Assembly: GCA_043513815.1 (NCBI GenBank)
Contig: CP121313.1
Coordinates: forward strand, 806,001 to 870,000
Reading direction: 5' to 3'
Source: JANQIO01 sp043513815
GTDB taxonomy: Bacteria; Pseudomonadota; Gammaproteobacteria; Pseudomonadales; Halieaceae
DNA: 64,000 nt
Below, one piece after another: positions 34,768 through 47,882 of the stretch. Numbering within the stretch: the stretch's first letter is position 1; each line of letters starts with the position of its first letter. The translations under genes and the position numbers were made by a program. The notes below the pieces were generated by a model. It did not search any database, was not told the DNA's origin, and worked only from the letters and a program-made list of their open reading frames with translations.

Positions 34768-34920
34768 CTGTTGGGATAGGCATAACGACTATTCAGACAC
34801 AAAGTGACTCATTGATTCATGTAATTTTTGATTCAAAACGTGTCTGAGCCGAGTTTTGTAGAGTGGGCGCTGGCAAAGCGTAAACCTACCTTCTTATCGA
34901 AAGATAGAAGTAAAAGATTA

Positions 34921-36454
<1,534 letters not shown>

Positions 36455-36548
36455 AACGAGATGCCACCGGCATTAAGTGTCCACACACCTGTCTTTGTCT
36501 TACTGGTTACTGCAGCGAATTGCCGCCGATCATTGGTTGCTCGTGTTT

Positions 36549-36625
<77 letters not shown>

Positions 36626-36690
36626 ATTTCCTGGTCTTGAACGTGGAAAATTGGAGACACGGAGTCGGGACTCGGATATGAAGCGAATAA

Positions 36691-36766
36691 GGGGCTATAG
36701 CTCAGCTGGGAGAGCGCTTCCCTTGCACGGAAGAGGTCTGCGGTTCGATCCCGCATAGCTCCACCA
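36691..36766 (+). tRNA. alaT: tRNA-Ala (anticodon TGC)
   Basis: This 76-nt tRNA has encoded CCA, the acceptor GGGGCTA/TAGCTCC, the anticodon loop CTTGCAC and the T loop GGTTCGATC. It follows tRNA-Ile after 65 bp, the classical Ile-Ala pair. Confidence 0.98.
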
Positions 36767-37400
36767 TCTTTTATAGGAACGCTGAGGGCTCTTTATCGGA
36801 CCGCTGAAAGCTTTCTTTCAATAAGGCCGATGGGGGTTCCAACCGCTCAAATCCGTTGCTGCAGTAACAAGAAGTCAGAAGGGAGTGTCCCCCTAGCTCA
36901 AGCGTAGGGTCACGGCATTGCCTCCTGGTTTTTTGCAAACCAGAGCTCTTTAACAAGGTAGATTAAGCTGAGTTGATTGACCGGCACCCCATACTCCTGG
37001 TGTAAACCGAGAGTGTTGACGGTGTCGATCAACAATTAGGGTTCTCGTGCACAAGCTCCAGCGCGTGCGTGAGGATCCAGAGTTCCTTGGATTGATGAGT
37101 AGGCGAGGCATTTATTGCGTCAGTGGTGGATGTTGAGCTGAAAAGAAAATCCGAGAAAATCAAAGTAACACTGTGACTTGAGCGTCACATCCGGCGAGTG
37201 TTTCGATGTGGTATTGAGTAGGGCGTCTAGTCGACGACCTGGTCATAATCGGGGCACTTAATTGCGATTTACTGGCGTCTGCTCAGACGCGGAATCCCAA
37301 AGCCTGTCTCTTGCGGTTTAAGAGAGCCCTTAGCCGGGTAGGTGAGTAGGAGGAAGGACAGTAGATTGTAGGTTTCTTGTCTTTATGACTTAGGTTATAT
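36767..37400 (+). other. Second part of the 16S-23S spacer
   Basis: This 634-bp spacer has no protein gene. It holds a boxA at 36945-36956. It also has an inverted pair (GTTGATTGACCGGCACC near 36973 and GGTGTCGATCAAC near 37021) that can form a stem, and the 5' arm of the 23S processing stem at its end. I see nothing else recognisable. Confidence 0.85.
36945..36956 (+). promoter_or_regulatory. boxA antitermination site upstream of 23S
   Basis: GCTCTTTAACAA is a near-perfect boxA. Its position in the spacer after tRNA-Ala matches the second boxA of E. coli rrn operons. Confidence 0.8.
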
Positions 37401-40317
<2,917 letters not shown>

Positions 40318-40419
40318 ATAACTTAGGTTGAGGCGAGTTTGTTTGAGATAGCGTTTGTTATCGAAAGCCAGCCCGCCAGCAAGAAACCGAAGGATGTGTG
40401 CTCAGGTCACAAGCCAGTT

Positions 40420-40539
40420 TGCCTGGCGACCATAGAGCATTGGAACCACCTGACCCCATCCCGAACTCAGTAGTGAAACGATGCATCGCCGATGGTAGTG
40501 TGGGGTTTCCCCATGTGAGAGTAGGTCATCGCCAGGCTT
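40420..40539 (+). rRNA. rrf: 5S ribosomal RNA
   Basis: This 120-nt gene begins TGCCTGGCGACC and ends CATCGCCAGGCT, forming the terminal helix. The central ACCTGACCCCATCCCGAACT and GATGGTAGTGTGGGGTTTCC segments are typical. It closes the rrn operon and is followed by repeated copies of its own 3' end. Confidence 0.98.
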
Positions 40540-40641
40540 TGAACACCGGCCCCTGTAGCACACGCTGCAGGGGCTTTTTTAGTAGGTCATCGCCAGGCTT
40601 TGAAATACCGGCCCCTGTAGCTAACGCTGCAGGGGCTTTTT
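40520..40641 (+). repeat. Tandem 61-bp duplication of the 5S 3' end plus terminator
   Basis: Bases 40520-40580 and 40581-40641 are nearly identical. Each unit has AGTAGGTCATCGCCAGGCTT (the last part of 5S) followed by a GCCCCTGTAG...CTGCAGGGGC hairpin and a T tract. They differ at a few positions (GAACACC versus GAAATACC, GCACACG versus CTAACG). Confidence 0.95.
40549..40580 (+). terminator. First rrn terminator
   Basis: GCCCCTGTAGC and GCTGCAGGGGC form a strong stem followed by six T residues, 10 bp after the 5S end. It is a standard Rho-independent terminator. Confidence 0.92.
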
Positions 40642-40642
40642 C
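40610..40642 (+). terminator. Second rrn terminator (duplicate of the first)
   Basis: The same GCCCCTGTAGC / GCTGCAGGGGC stem occurs again after the second copy of the 5S tail, followed by five T residues. Confidence 0.9.
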
Positions 40643-40676
40643 TTTTGTGCGCTCACATGGGGAAGCCCGCTCTTGT

Positions 40677-40736
40677 CAGTGTGGGGTTTGCGAGTCGTCG
40701 CACCGCCCATGTGAGAGTAGGTCTTCGCCAGGCTTC
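40677..40736 (+). pseudogene. Relic 3' part of another 5S rRNA gene
   Basis: CAGTGTGGGGTTT matches 5S positions near its 3' third. It is then interrupted by about 16 foreign bases (GCGAGTCGTCGCACCG). It resumes as CCCATGTGAGAGTAGGTCTT and CGCCAGGCTT. It looks like a decayed second 5S copy. An inverted CTCACATGGG at 40652-40661 can pair with CCCATGTGAG at 40706-40715. Confidence 0.8.
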
Positions 40737-40744
40737 CAAATCGA

Positions 40745-40777
40745 AAACCCCACCCGGATAACCGGGTGGGGTTTTTT
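40745..40777 (+). terminator. Third rrn-tail terminator
   Basis: AAACCCCACCCGG and CCGGGTGGGGTTT form a long perfect stem ending in a run of seven T. It follows the relic 5S tail. Confidence 0.93.
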
Positions 40778-40791
40778 TATGGTTTTGACGT

Positions 40792-40832
40792 ATCCTGGAA
40801 AAAGCGCGATAAACCCATGTTTTTTCCAGGAT
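40792..40832. terminator. 12-bp inverted repeat, possible bidirectional terminator
   Basis: ATCCTGGAAAAA (40792-40803) and TTTTTCCAGGAT (40821-40832) are exact reverse complements around a 17-nt loop. It sits between the rrn tail and the end of the minus-strand gene at 40858. The A/T tracts lie inside the stem, so termination strength is uncertain. Confidence 0.55.
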
Positions 40833-40857
40833 TGATGCGCTGGCGCTGGTGGTTCGC

Positions 40858-41106
40858 TTATTCCAGTGCTGCTCTCAGCTTGCGCACCGCTTTCTCAACA
40901 TCCGCAACTGCATCGCCCAAATCTGCTCGGGTGCCGGCAGCCTGGGAGGAACCCAGCCGGCCACTGGTTTCAATGATCTCCAACGCCAGCTTGTTCAAGC
41001 TGATCCCTTCACGTTCGGCGGCCCTCTGCATGGCCTCCAGTAAATCTGGATCAGGCCGGATCATGATGGCTTTACGTTCTCTGACGCGCGGTTTTGATTT
41101 TGGCAT
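40858..41106 (-). CDS. Small ribbon-helix-helix-like protein
   Basis: From the ATG at 41106 the product is 82 aa, MPKSKPRVRERKAIMIRPDP onward. A short basic N-terminus is followed by a strand-helix-helix pattern (KAIMIRPDPDLLEAMQRAAE then REGISLNKLALEIIE). This resembles Arc/MetJ-type DNA-binding proteins and many antitoxins. The C-terminal half is helical with heptad-like leucines. No toxin gene adjoins it: on one side is the rrn tail, on the other a serine hydrolase. Function is therefore unknown. An open frame continues upstream to 41205, so a longer N-terminus cannot be excluded. Confidence 0.7.
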   Translation of the reverse strand: MPKSKPRVRERKAIMIRPDPDLLEAMQRAAEREGISLNKLALEIIETSGRLGSSQAAGTRADLGDAVADVEKAVRKLRAALE

Positions 41107-41201
41107 ACAGCACCTTCGATAGAGCAGTGGATGTTGGTGGCCAATTCTTCGGCTATCGGTGTCGTCAGGCGGAATCCCTGGGGGGAATAAATACGATCCG
41201 G

Positions 41202-42404
41202 TCAATCTGCGACGGTCGCCACCTCTGTATCAATGGCTGCCTGCACACTTCTGTAGAAGGCTTCGCGTTGGGTGCCGACAGTCTCCCAGTCCGTCGCCCT
41301 CGGCCAGTTGCTGTTGGAGGCGATAACCAGTTGCCGATCAGGATCGATAAAGATGCCTTGTCCAAAAATTCCCTGGGCGGCATAGCTGCCGTCATCGTAT
41401 GTCCACCATTGGTAACCATAGCCTTTGCCGGGAACACCGATGTCCGCATTCTTTACAGTAGCGCTAGCAATCCAATCCTCAGGCAAGATCGCCTTGTCGC
41501 CGACTCTTCCGCCATCGAGCATGAACAACCCATAGCGGCCGAAATCGCGAGTGGCTGCCTGAATGCAGCAGCCGGCGATTTTGTGGTCGGTCACGCCCAG
41601 CAGCCAGCTGGCATCCTGTTGCATGCCATAGGGCGTCCAGATTTTTTCTGCCAGGTAATCCGCCAGGGTTTTGCCGGTAGCGGAGCTGACCAGCACACCG
41701 ATCAGGTTGGTCTCCCCGGTGTTGTATTGCCAGCGTGTTCCCGGCGGAACCTCCCGCGGCAGCTTGCGCATATAGCTGACGGTCACATCGACGCCGGGTT
41801 CAGGTGTATGTTCATTGAACAGGGCTACATCGCTGTTCTTGTCTTCATAGTCTTCATTCCAGCGTACGCCGGAATTCATGGTCAGCAGGTGCTTGATCGA
41901 AACATCATCGTAGGCCGACCCCTTGAGGTCCGGGATGTAGTCGGACACCATGTCGTCGATGCTGTCGATATGGCCATCACGGATAGCAGCGCCCACCAGT
42001 GTTGAGGTGAACGACTTGGCCACCGAGAAACTGGTCCAGCGGCCGGTGGCGTCGAAATCCAGGCCATACTCCTCGAGCCTTACCTTGCCGTCATGAATGA
42101 TGATCAATGCCGCGGTGCGCTGCTCGCGCATATAGTCCTGGACGTTGGTTTCGATTGCCAGGGGCTTGCCGACGGGGAGCGGGCGAACCTGTTCGCCGGC
42201 TGGAATTTTTCTTGAGTCAGCCAGCACCGACACCCGGTCCATGGTGCGAAACGCGGCATCGCGCTCCTCAACGGACCAGAATAGTACGTCGCGGTTGGTC
42301 GGCAGGTTGCTGGCCAGCCTGCGCATGTCTTCGTCGGTGTTCAGGTATGCGACGGCCAGTAGGGCCACAATCAGGACCAGAAGTCCGGTGATTCCTTTCA
42401 GCAT
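41202..42404 (-). CDS. Serine hydrolase of the class C beta-lactamase family
   Basis: This 400-aa protein starts with a hydrophobic signal or anchor (GITGLLVLIVALLAVAYL). The catalytic SxxK motif is SVAK in WTSFSVAKSFTSTLVG near residue 131. A Tyr-Asn segment, RWQYNTGETNLIGVL, and a late FGQGIFIDPDRQLV complete the fold. It resembles EstB/PBP4*-like esterases more than true beta-lactamases. It probably acts outside the cytoplasmic membrane on esters or peptides; the substrate cannot be read from sequence. It lies alone between the RHH gene and the formate dehydrogenase operon. Confidence 0.85.
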   Translation of the reverse strand: MLKGITGLLVLIVALLAVAYLNTDEDMRRLASNLPTNRDVLFWSVEERDAAFRTMDRVSVLADSRKIPAGEQVRPLPVGKPLAIETNVQDYMREQRTAALIIIHDGKVRLEEYGLDFDATGRWTSFSVAKSFTSTLVGAAIRDGHIDSIDDMVSDYIPDLKGSAYDDVSIKHLLTMNSGVRWNEDYEDKNSDVALFNEHTPEPGVDVTVSYMRKLPREVPPGTRWQYNTGETNLIGVLVSSATGKTLADYLAEKIWTPYGMQQDASWLLGVTDHKIAGCCIQAATRDFGRYGLFMLDGGRVGDKAILPEDWIASATVKNADIGVPGKGYGYQWWTYDDGSYAAQGIFGQGIFIDPDRQLVIASNSNWPRATDWETVGTQREAFYRSVQAAIDTEVATVAD

Positions 42405-42500
42405 TTTTTTTTCAGTCTCTCCAGTGAATGTGTTGTTGATTTCGGGCCGGGGTTGCGAAAGTGGACCGGGCGCCCAGTATAGGGGTGCGGATACTGTAGC

Positions 42501-42722
42501 TCACTGATTTTTCCGGAGCACCTCCACCACAGGCCCAAGCGCCGATGGCAGCTCCTTGGGATGTGTCTGTGCGTATTCTAAAAACCGTTGCTTCATGGCC
42601 GTCGTCCAGAACTTGTTGATATGCGTTGCGGTCATTTGCGTCTGGGCGTCGCCTTCCGCCGCCAGGTTCTGCGCAATCTGATGGGCCATTTTTACCAGTT
42701 GAGCCACATGAGAATTGGTCAT
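42501..42722 (-). CDS. fdsD: Formate dehydrogenase delta subunit
   Basis: This 73-aa protein, MTNSHVAQLVKMAHQIAQNL onward, matches FdsD of soluble NAD-dependent formate dehydrogenases. The segment HINKFWTTAMKQRFLEYAQT is typical. The ATG at 42722 almost abuts fdhD (stop at 42725), so it is the last gene of the fdsGBA-fdhD-fdsD operon. FdsD is thought to help cofactor insertion or complex stability. Confidence 0.9.
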   Translation of the reverse strand: MTNSHVAQLVKMAHQIAQNLAAEGDAQTQMTATHINKFWTTAMKQRFLEYAQTHPKELPSALGPVVEVLRKNQ

Positions 42723-42724
42723 GG

Positions 42725-43525
42725 TCACAGGTCCACCGTCATACGGCCAGGGTGGGTGTAGATCAATTGACGGCCGGGCTGCACATAGGCCGCCAGCGTC
42801 ACCCCGCACTGATCGGCCAGTTCAATGGCCAGTGAGGTGGGTGCCGATACGGCCGCCAGCACCGGGACGCCCAGTGCGGCGACCTTCGCTACCATCTCGT
42901 AGCTGGCCCGGCTGGTCACCATGATAAAGCCCTGTTCACTGTGGGCCTGTTGCTGCAGGGCGCCCAGCAGCTTGTCGAGTGCGTTGTGGCGGCCCACATC
43001 CTCCCTGGCCAGCTCCACGTCGCCGTTGAGGTCGCACCAGGCCGCGCCGTGAACACCGCCGGCATCAAGTTTGAGGGACTGTGCCCTGTTCAGGTTTTCC
43101 AGCGCCGTCTGCAGGGCTGAATGCGGCACCGTGAAATCACAGTCGAGAACCGGCAGTGGCGGGATTACCTGCTCAAGAGATTCAAGGCCGCATAGCCCGC
43201 AACCGGTTCTGCCGGTGAGGTTGCGGCGGCGCTCCCTGAGCCCCGCAAAGGCCTCATTGGTAATCTTCATGTCGAGCTCGATACCGGGGTCGCGACTATG
43301 CAACTCCCAGTCCAGCAGCTGTGACGGAGACTTAAGGATGCCCTCGGACAGACTGAAACCGAGGCCCAGTTCTTCCAGGTGTGTCGGCGTAGCCATTGTC
43401 ACCACGTGTGAAATGCCGTTGTACACCAGCGCTACCGGGGTTTCGCAAATCACCCTGTCTGCTTCCAGGCGTTCACCTGCCTCGGTCCAGGCTACCCGCT
43501 CAACGCTACAGGTTTCTTCACTCAT
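42725..43525 (-). CDS. fdhD: Formate dehydrogenase sulfurtransferase FdhD
   Basis: FdhD (266 aa) passes sulfur from IscS to the molybdenum cofactor of formate dehydrogenase. The CxxC motif is in LTGRTGCGLCGLESLEQV near residue 135. Also present are LGLGFSLSEGIL near residue 52 and the C-terminal VTSRASYEMVAKVAALGVPV. It overlaps fdsA by 4 bp (ATGA), implying coupled expression with its client. Confidence 0.95.
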   Translation of the reverse strand: MSEETCSVERVAWTEAGERLEADRVICETPVALVYNGISHVVTMATPTHLEELGLGFSLSEGILKSPSQLLDWELHSRDPGIELDMKITNEAFAGLRERRRNLTGRTGCGLCGLESLEQVIPPLPVLDCDFTVPHSALQTALENLNRAQSLKLDAGGVHGAAWCDLNGDVELAREDVGRHNALDKLLGALQQQAHSEQGFIMVTSRASYEMVAKVAALGVPVLAAVSAPTSLAIELADQCGVTLAAYVQPGRQLIYTHPGRMTVDL

Positions 43526-46371
43526 TCCCGGTCCGCGTGCTCCAGCAGCTGCTTCTGGCGCCGGTCGAACTGCTGCTGGCGGGCCTGCCAGGCCGATGGC
43601 TGGGCCACCTTGACCACCTGTACCGCAGTGACCTTGTACTCCGGGCAGTTGGTTGCCCAGTCGGAATTGTCGGTGGTCACCACGTTGGCGCCCGAGAAAG
43701 GGTGGTGAAAGGTGGTGTAGATGACGCCTGGTCGCACCCGTTCAGAAATCTTTACCCGCAGGACGGTGTCGCCCACCCGACTGGAAATGCCTGCCCAGTC
43801 ACCGTCCTTGAGGCCACGCTCTTCGGCGTCGTGGGCGTGCATTTCGAGTACATCCTCGGTATGCCAGGCTTCATTCTCGGTGCGCCGGGTCTGGGCGCCG
43901 ACATTGTACTGGCTCAGGACGCGGCCGGTGGTGAGCAACAGAGGGAAGCGTCGATTGACGCGTTCGTCGGTGGGTACGTACTCCGTCAGCGCAAAGAAGC
44001 CCTTGCCGCGCACGAACTCTCCTCTGTGCATGATCTCGGTGCCCGCGGGTGATTCGTCATTGCAGGGCCACTGGATACTCCCCTGCTGGTCGAGCTTGTC
44101 GTAGCTGACGCCCTGGAAGGTGGGGGTAAGCCTGGCGATTTCTTCCATGATGTCTGCGGGGTGCTCATAGTGCCAGTCACAGCCAAGGGCGTGGGCGAGA
44201 TCCAGCGTCACTTCCCAGTCTTCCTTGCCGGCCAGCGGCGACATCACCCGGCGTACCGGTGATATGCGGCGTTCGGCATTGGTGAAGGTGCCGTTTTTTT
44301 CCAGGAACGTCGCTCCGGGCAGGAATACATGGGCGAACTTCGCGGTTTCATTGAGGAACAGGTCCTGTACGACGAGCAGCTCCAGTGAGGAAAGCGCGGC
44401 TTCTATGTGCTGGGTATTGGGGTCAGACTGGGCCACGTCCTCGCCCTGGATGATTAGCCCCCGGAAGTCGCCATCAATGGCTGCGTCAAACATGTTGGGG
44501 ATACGCAGGCCGGGTTCCGGGTCCAGTTCCACCTGCCAGTCCTGTTCGAACAGTGCGCGGGTGGCGGCATCGGAGAGATGTCGGTAGCCCGGCAGCTCGT
44601 GTGGGAAGGAACCCATGTCGCAGGAGCCCTGAACATTATTCTGGCCACGCAGTGGGTTAACCCCGACACCCTCACGACCCAGGTTGCCGGTGAGCATGGC
44701 AAGATTAGCGATCCCCATCACCGCCGTTGAACCCTGGCTGTGTTCGGTAACACCGAGACCGTAGTAGATGGCACCATTACCGGCTTCTGCATAGAGGCGC
44801 GCTGCCTCTCGCAGGTCTTGTGACGGGACCCCGGTTTCGGCCTCCAGTGCTTCAGGCGCGTGCCGTGGGTCGCGGATGAATTCGCACCAGCGCTCAAAAG
44901 CCTCAGCTTCGCAGCGCTCGCTGATGAACGCTTCGTCGTGCAGTTGCTCGGTGATTATGACGTGAGCCATGGCGTTCAGTAGCGCTACATTGCCACCCGG
45001 GGTGACCGGCAGATGGTAGTGCGCATGGATATGCGGCGAATCGACCAGTTCGATGCGCCGCGGGTCGATGACTATCAATTGCGCTCCCTCGCGCAGGCGC
45101 CGTTTCAGCCGTGAACCGAATACCGGGTGTGCTTCGGTGGGGTTTGAGCCCATCACGATAATCACATCGGCCTGGTCTACCGAAGCAAAGGTCTGGGTGC
45201 CTGCGGATTCACCCAGGGTGGTCTTGAGGCCGTAGCCCGTCGGCGAGTGGCAGACCCGGGCGCAGGTGTCGACATTGTTGTTGCCGAATCCCGAACGCAC
45301 CAGTTTCTGCAACAGGTAAACCTCCTCATTGGTGCAGCGCGAAGAGGTGATGGCGCCCACGGCGTTGCGGCCGTGCCGTGCCTGGATATCGCGCAGGCGT
45401 TGGGCGGTAAAGTTGATCGCCTCCTGCCAGCTCACGGCGCGCCAGGGCTCATCGATACTGTCGCGCAGCATGGGCTGGGTGATGCGGTCGGCATGGGTGG
45501 TATAGCCGTAGGCGAAACGCCCTTTTATGCAGGCGTGGCCCTCATTGGCCTGGCCGTCTTTCCACGGCGTCATGCGCACCACCTGTTGGCCGCGTACTTC
45601 AGCGCGGAATGCACAGCCCACGCCACAGTAGGCGCAGGTGGTAATCACGCTGTGCTCCGGCACCCCATGCTGGATGATGGAGTTCTCCGCCAGCGTGGCG
45701 GTGGGGCAAGCCGCGACGCAGGCGCCACAGGATACGCAGTCGGAATCCATGAAAGATTCGTTCTGCCCGGCGCTGACCGTGGAGCCGAAGCCGCGACCCT
45801 GGATGGTCAGCGCGAAGGTGCCCTGGGTTTCCTCACAGGCGCGCACGCAGCGCGAGCAGACGATGCACTTGGACGGGTCAAAGGTGAAATAAGGGTTGGA
45901 CTCGTCCTTCTTGGCATCCAGGTGGTCGGCTCCATCAAAGCCGTAGCGCACCGCCCGCAGTCCGACTTGTCCGGCCACATCCTGCAACTCGCAATCGCCG
46001 TTGGTGGGGCAGGTCAGGCAGTCCAGCGGGTGATCGGAGATGTAGAGTTCCATGATATTGCGGCGCAGGCCAGCGAGGGCGTCGGTCTGCGTCCTGACCA
46101 CCATGCCCGGTGCCACGTCGGTGGTGCACGAGGCGGGGAAACCTTTCACGCCCGCAATCTCCACCAGGCAGACACGACAGGAGCCAAAGGGCTCCAGGGA
46201 ATCCGTGGCACACAGCTTCGGCACCTTGATGCCGGCTTCGGCGGCGGCCCGCATGACAGACGTGCCGGCAGGTACGGTGACTTCTACGCCGTCGATCTCC
46301 AGCGTAACCGGAGCACCGGAGAGGGGCTTCGGTGTGCCGTGGTCCGGTTGTGGTTCGTAGAACTGCAACAT
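43522..46371 (-). CDS. fdsA: NAD-dependent formate dehydrogenase alpha (catalytic molybdenum) subunit
   Basis: FdsA (949 aa) oxidises formate to CO2. The N-terminal [2Fe-2S] domain has CATDSLEPFGSCRVCLVEIA. The His-Cys3 site is in SDHPLDCLTCPTNGDCELQD. Two [4Fe-4S] motifs follow (CIVCSRCVRACEE and CVSCGACVAACPT), then the CAYCGVGC cluster of the molybdopterin domain. The active-site cysteine is in TCARVCHSPTGYGL, so this is a Cys, not a selenocysteine, enzyme. The start at 46371 (MLQFYEPQPDHGTPK) overlaps the fdsB stop. Length fits the Cupriavidus FdsA (about 959 aa). Confidence 0.96.
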   Translation of the reverse strand: MLQFYEPQPDHGTPKPLSGAPVTLEIDGVEVTVPAGTSVMRAAAEAGIKVPKLCATDSLEPFGSCRVCLVEIAGVKGFPASCTTDVAPGMVVRTQTDALAGLRRNIMELYISDHPLDCLTCPTNGDCELQDVAGQVGLRAVRYGFDGADHLDAKKDESNPYFTFDPSKCIVCSRCVRACEETQGTFALTIQGRGFGSTVSAGQNESFMDSDCVSCGACVAACPTATLAENSIIQHGVPEHSVITTCAYCGVGCAFRAEVRGQQVVRMTPWKDGQANEGHACIKGRFAYGYTTHADRITQPMLRDSIDEPWRAVSWQEAINFTAQRLRDIQARHGRNAVGAITSSRCTNEEVYLLQKLVRSGFGNNNVDTCARVCHSPTGYGLKTTLGESAGTQTFASVDQADVIIVMGSNPTEAHPVFGSRLKRRLREGAQLIVIDPRRIELVDSPHIHAHYHLPVTPGGNVALLNAMAHVIITEQLHDEAFISERCEAEAFERWCEFIRDPRHAPEALEAETGVPSQDLREAARLYAEAGNGAIYYGLGVTEHSQGSTAVMGIANLAMLTGNLGREGVGVNPLRGQNNVQGSCDMGSFPHELPGYRHLSDAATRALFEQDWQVELDPEPGLRIPNMFDAAIDGDFRGLIIQGEDVAQSDPNTQHIEAALSSLELLVVQDLFLNETAKFAHVFLPGATFLEKNGTFTNAERRISPVRRVMSPLAGKEDWEVTLDLAHALGCDWHYEHPADIMEEIARLTPTFQGVSYDKLDQQGSIQWPCNDESPAGTEIMHRGEFVRGKGFFALTEYVPTDERVNRRFPLLLTTGRVLSQYNVGAQTRRTENEAWHTEDVLEMHAHDAEERGLKDGDWAGISSRVGDTVLRVKISERVRPGVIYTTFHHPFSGANVVTTDNSDWATNCPEYKVTAVQVVKVAQPSAWQARQQQFDRRQKQLLEHADRE

Positions 46372-47882
46372 CAGCCAAAGTCCTCCGCAAAGTGCACCAG
46401 TGCGCTGCGAACAGGCTTGGGAGTCAGCCCACCCATGGCGCACAGTGAACCGTGCTCCATGGTATCGCACAGGTCCTCCAGCAGGGCAAGGTTTGCCTCC
46501 CGCGCTTCACCGTCGATAACGCGGTCAATGACTTCAACACCGCGGGTGGAGCCTATCCGGCAGGGCGTGCACTTGCCGCAGGACTCGACGGCGCAGAATT
46601 CCATGGCAAAACGCGCCTGCTGGGCCATGTCCACCGTATCGTCGAAGACCACAACGCCGCCGTGCCCCAGCATGGCACCGATATCGGCAAAGGCTTCGTA
46701 GTCCAGCGCTGTGTCCCACTGGGATTCTGGCAGGTAGGCCCCCAGCGGTCCGCCGACTTGCACAGCCCGTATCGGGCGCCCGCTCAGGCTGCCGCCCCCG
46801 TAGTCTTCCAGCAACTGCCGAAGGGTAATCCCGAAAGGTATTTCCACCAGTCCACCCCGGCGGATATTGCCGGCCAGTTGCACGGTGAGCGTGCCGCGGG
46901 AGCGACCGCTGCCCAGGTCTCGATAGCCGGCGGCGCCTTCGGCCAGCACGGTGGAGGCCGCCGCCAGGGTCAGCACGTTGTTGACCAGGGTCGGCTTGCC
47001 GAACAGGCCCTCTACCGCAGGCAGCGGTGGCTTCACCCGGACCATGCCGCGCTTGCCCTCCAGGCTGTCCAGCAGCGAGGTTTCCTCCCCACAAATATAG
47101 GCGCCGGCGCCGAGTCGAAGTGTGATGTCGAACGCCCTGCCGCTGCCGAGCAGGTCTGCACCCAGGTAGCCGGCTTGCCGCGCCCGCTGCAGGGTAACTT
47201 CCAGTACTTCCCTGGCGCGGGGGTATTCACTGCGCAGGTAGATGAATCCTTCTGTGGCGTTTACTGCGAGGCCTGCTATCGCCATGCCCTCGATCAGCTG
47301 ATAGGGGTCAGATTCGATGAGCAGGCGATCCGCGAACGTGCCGGAGTCGCCTTCGTCAGCGTTGCAGACCACAAACTTCTGGTCCGCCGGAGCCTCCAGC
47401 ACCGTTTGCCATTTGATGCCGGCGGGGAAGGCGGCCCCCCCTCGGCCACGCAGGCCGGAATCCGTCACTGCCTGTACGATGTCTTGTGATGCCAAAGTGA
47501 GTGCGCGTTCGAGTCCTGCAAAGCCGCCAAGGCTACGGTAGTGCTCCAGGCACAACGGATCGCCAAGTCCGGACCGGGCAAAGGTCAGTCGTTGCTGGCT
47601 CGCCAACCAGGGAATTTTACTCGCTGCGCCGAGACAGAGCGGGTGGCTGGCGGGGTCCGTGGCCAGTGCGTCGAGCACGCCGGGAACATCTGCCACGGTC
47701 ATTGGCCCGTAGGCAATGCGCTCCCCGGCCAGTTCTACTTCCAGCAGGGGCTCCAGCCAGAAGGCGCCACGGGAACCGCTGCGTACCAGGTCGATACCCT
47801 CGCCCTGCAGCGCCTTGGCGACGTCGTCAGCGCCGACGGCAACCGCGGTGGTGTCCCTTGGTAAATAGGCGCGCAGGCTCAT
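46371..47882 (-). CDS. fdsB: NAD-dependent formate dehydrogenase beta subunit (NuoF-like)
   Basis: FdsB (503 aa) carries FMN and passes electrons from the FeS chain to NAD. It has an N-terminal thioredoxin-like segment, then the FMN/NAD motifs GLRGRGGAAFPAGIKWQTVL and CNADEGDSGTFADRLLIESD. The C-terminal [4Fe-4S] site is CAVESCGKCTPCRIGSTRG. I start at the ATG at 47882 (MSLRAYLPRD). It overlaps the fdsG stop by 4 bp (ATGA) and shares TGATG with fdsA. Confidence 0.95.
   Translation of the reverse strand: MSLRAYLPRDTTAVAVGADDVAKALQGEGIDLVRSGSRGAFWLEPLLEVELAGERIAYGPMTVADVPGVLDALATDPASHPLCLGAASKIPWLASQQRLTFARSGLGDPLCLEHYRSLGGFAGLERALTLASQDIVQAVTDSGLRGRGGAAFPAGIKWQTVLEAPADQKFVVCNADEGDSGTFADRLLIESDPYQLIEGMAIAGLAVNATEGFIYLRSEYPRAREVLEVTLQRARQAGYLGADLLGSGRAFDITLRLGAGAYICGEETSLLDSLEGKRGMVRVKPPLPAVEGLFGKPTLVNNVLTLAAASTVLAEGAAGYRDLGSGRSRGTLTVQLAGNIRRGGLVEIPFGITLRQLLEDYGGGSLSGRPIRAVQVGGPLGAYLPESQWDTALDYEAFADIGAMLGHGGVVVFDDTVDMAQQARFAMEFCAVESCGKCTPCRIGSTRGVEVIDRVIDGEAREANLALLEDLCDTMEHGSLCAMGGLTPKPVRSALVHFAEDFG

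Noticed and set aside
36767..37400. A third tRNA in the 16S-23S spacer.
   Set aside because: No T-loop/acceptor combination was found after tRNA-Ala.
40545..40780. A mobile element end at the rrn tail.
   Set aside because: The repeats are 5S-derived and no transposase or target-site duplication is seen.
45247..46701. A 484-codon plus-strand open frame opposite fdsA and fdsB.
   Set aside because: It is antisense to well-supported subunits and has no recognisable domain. Long shadows are common in high-GC coding DNA.
46452..47489. A 345-codon plus-strand open frame opposite fdsB.
   Set aside because: It mirrors the codon pattern of fdsB and shows no family motif.
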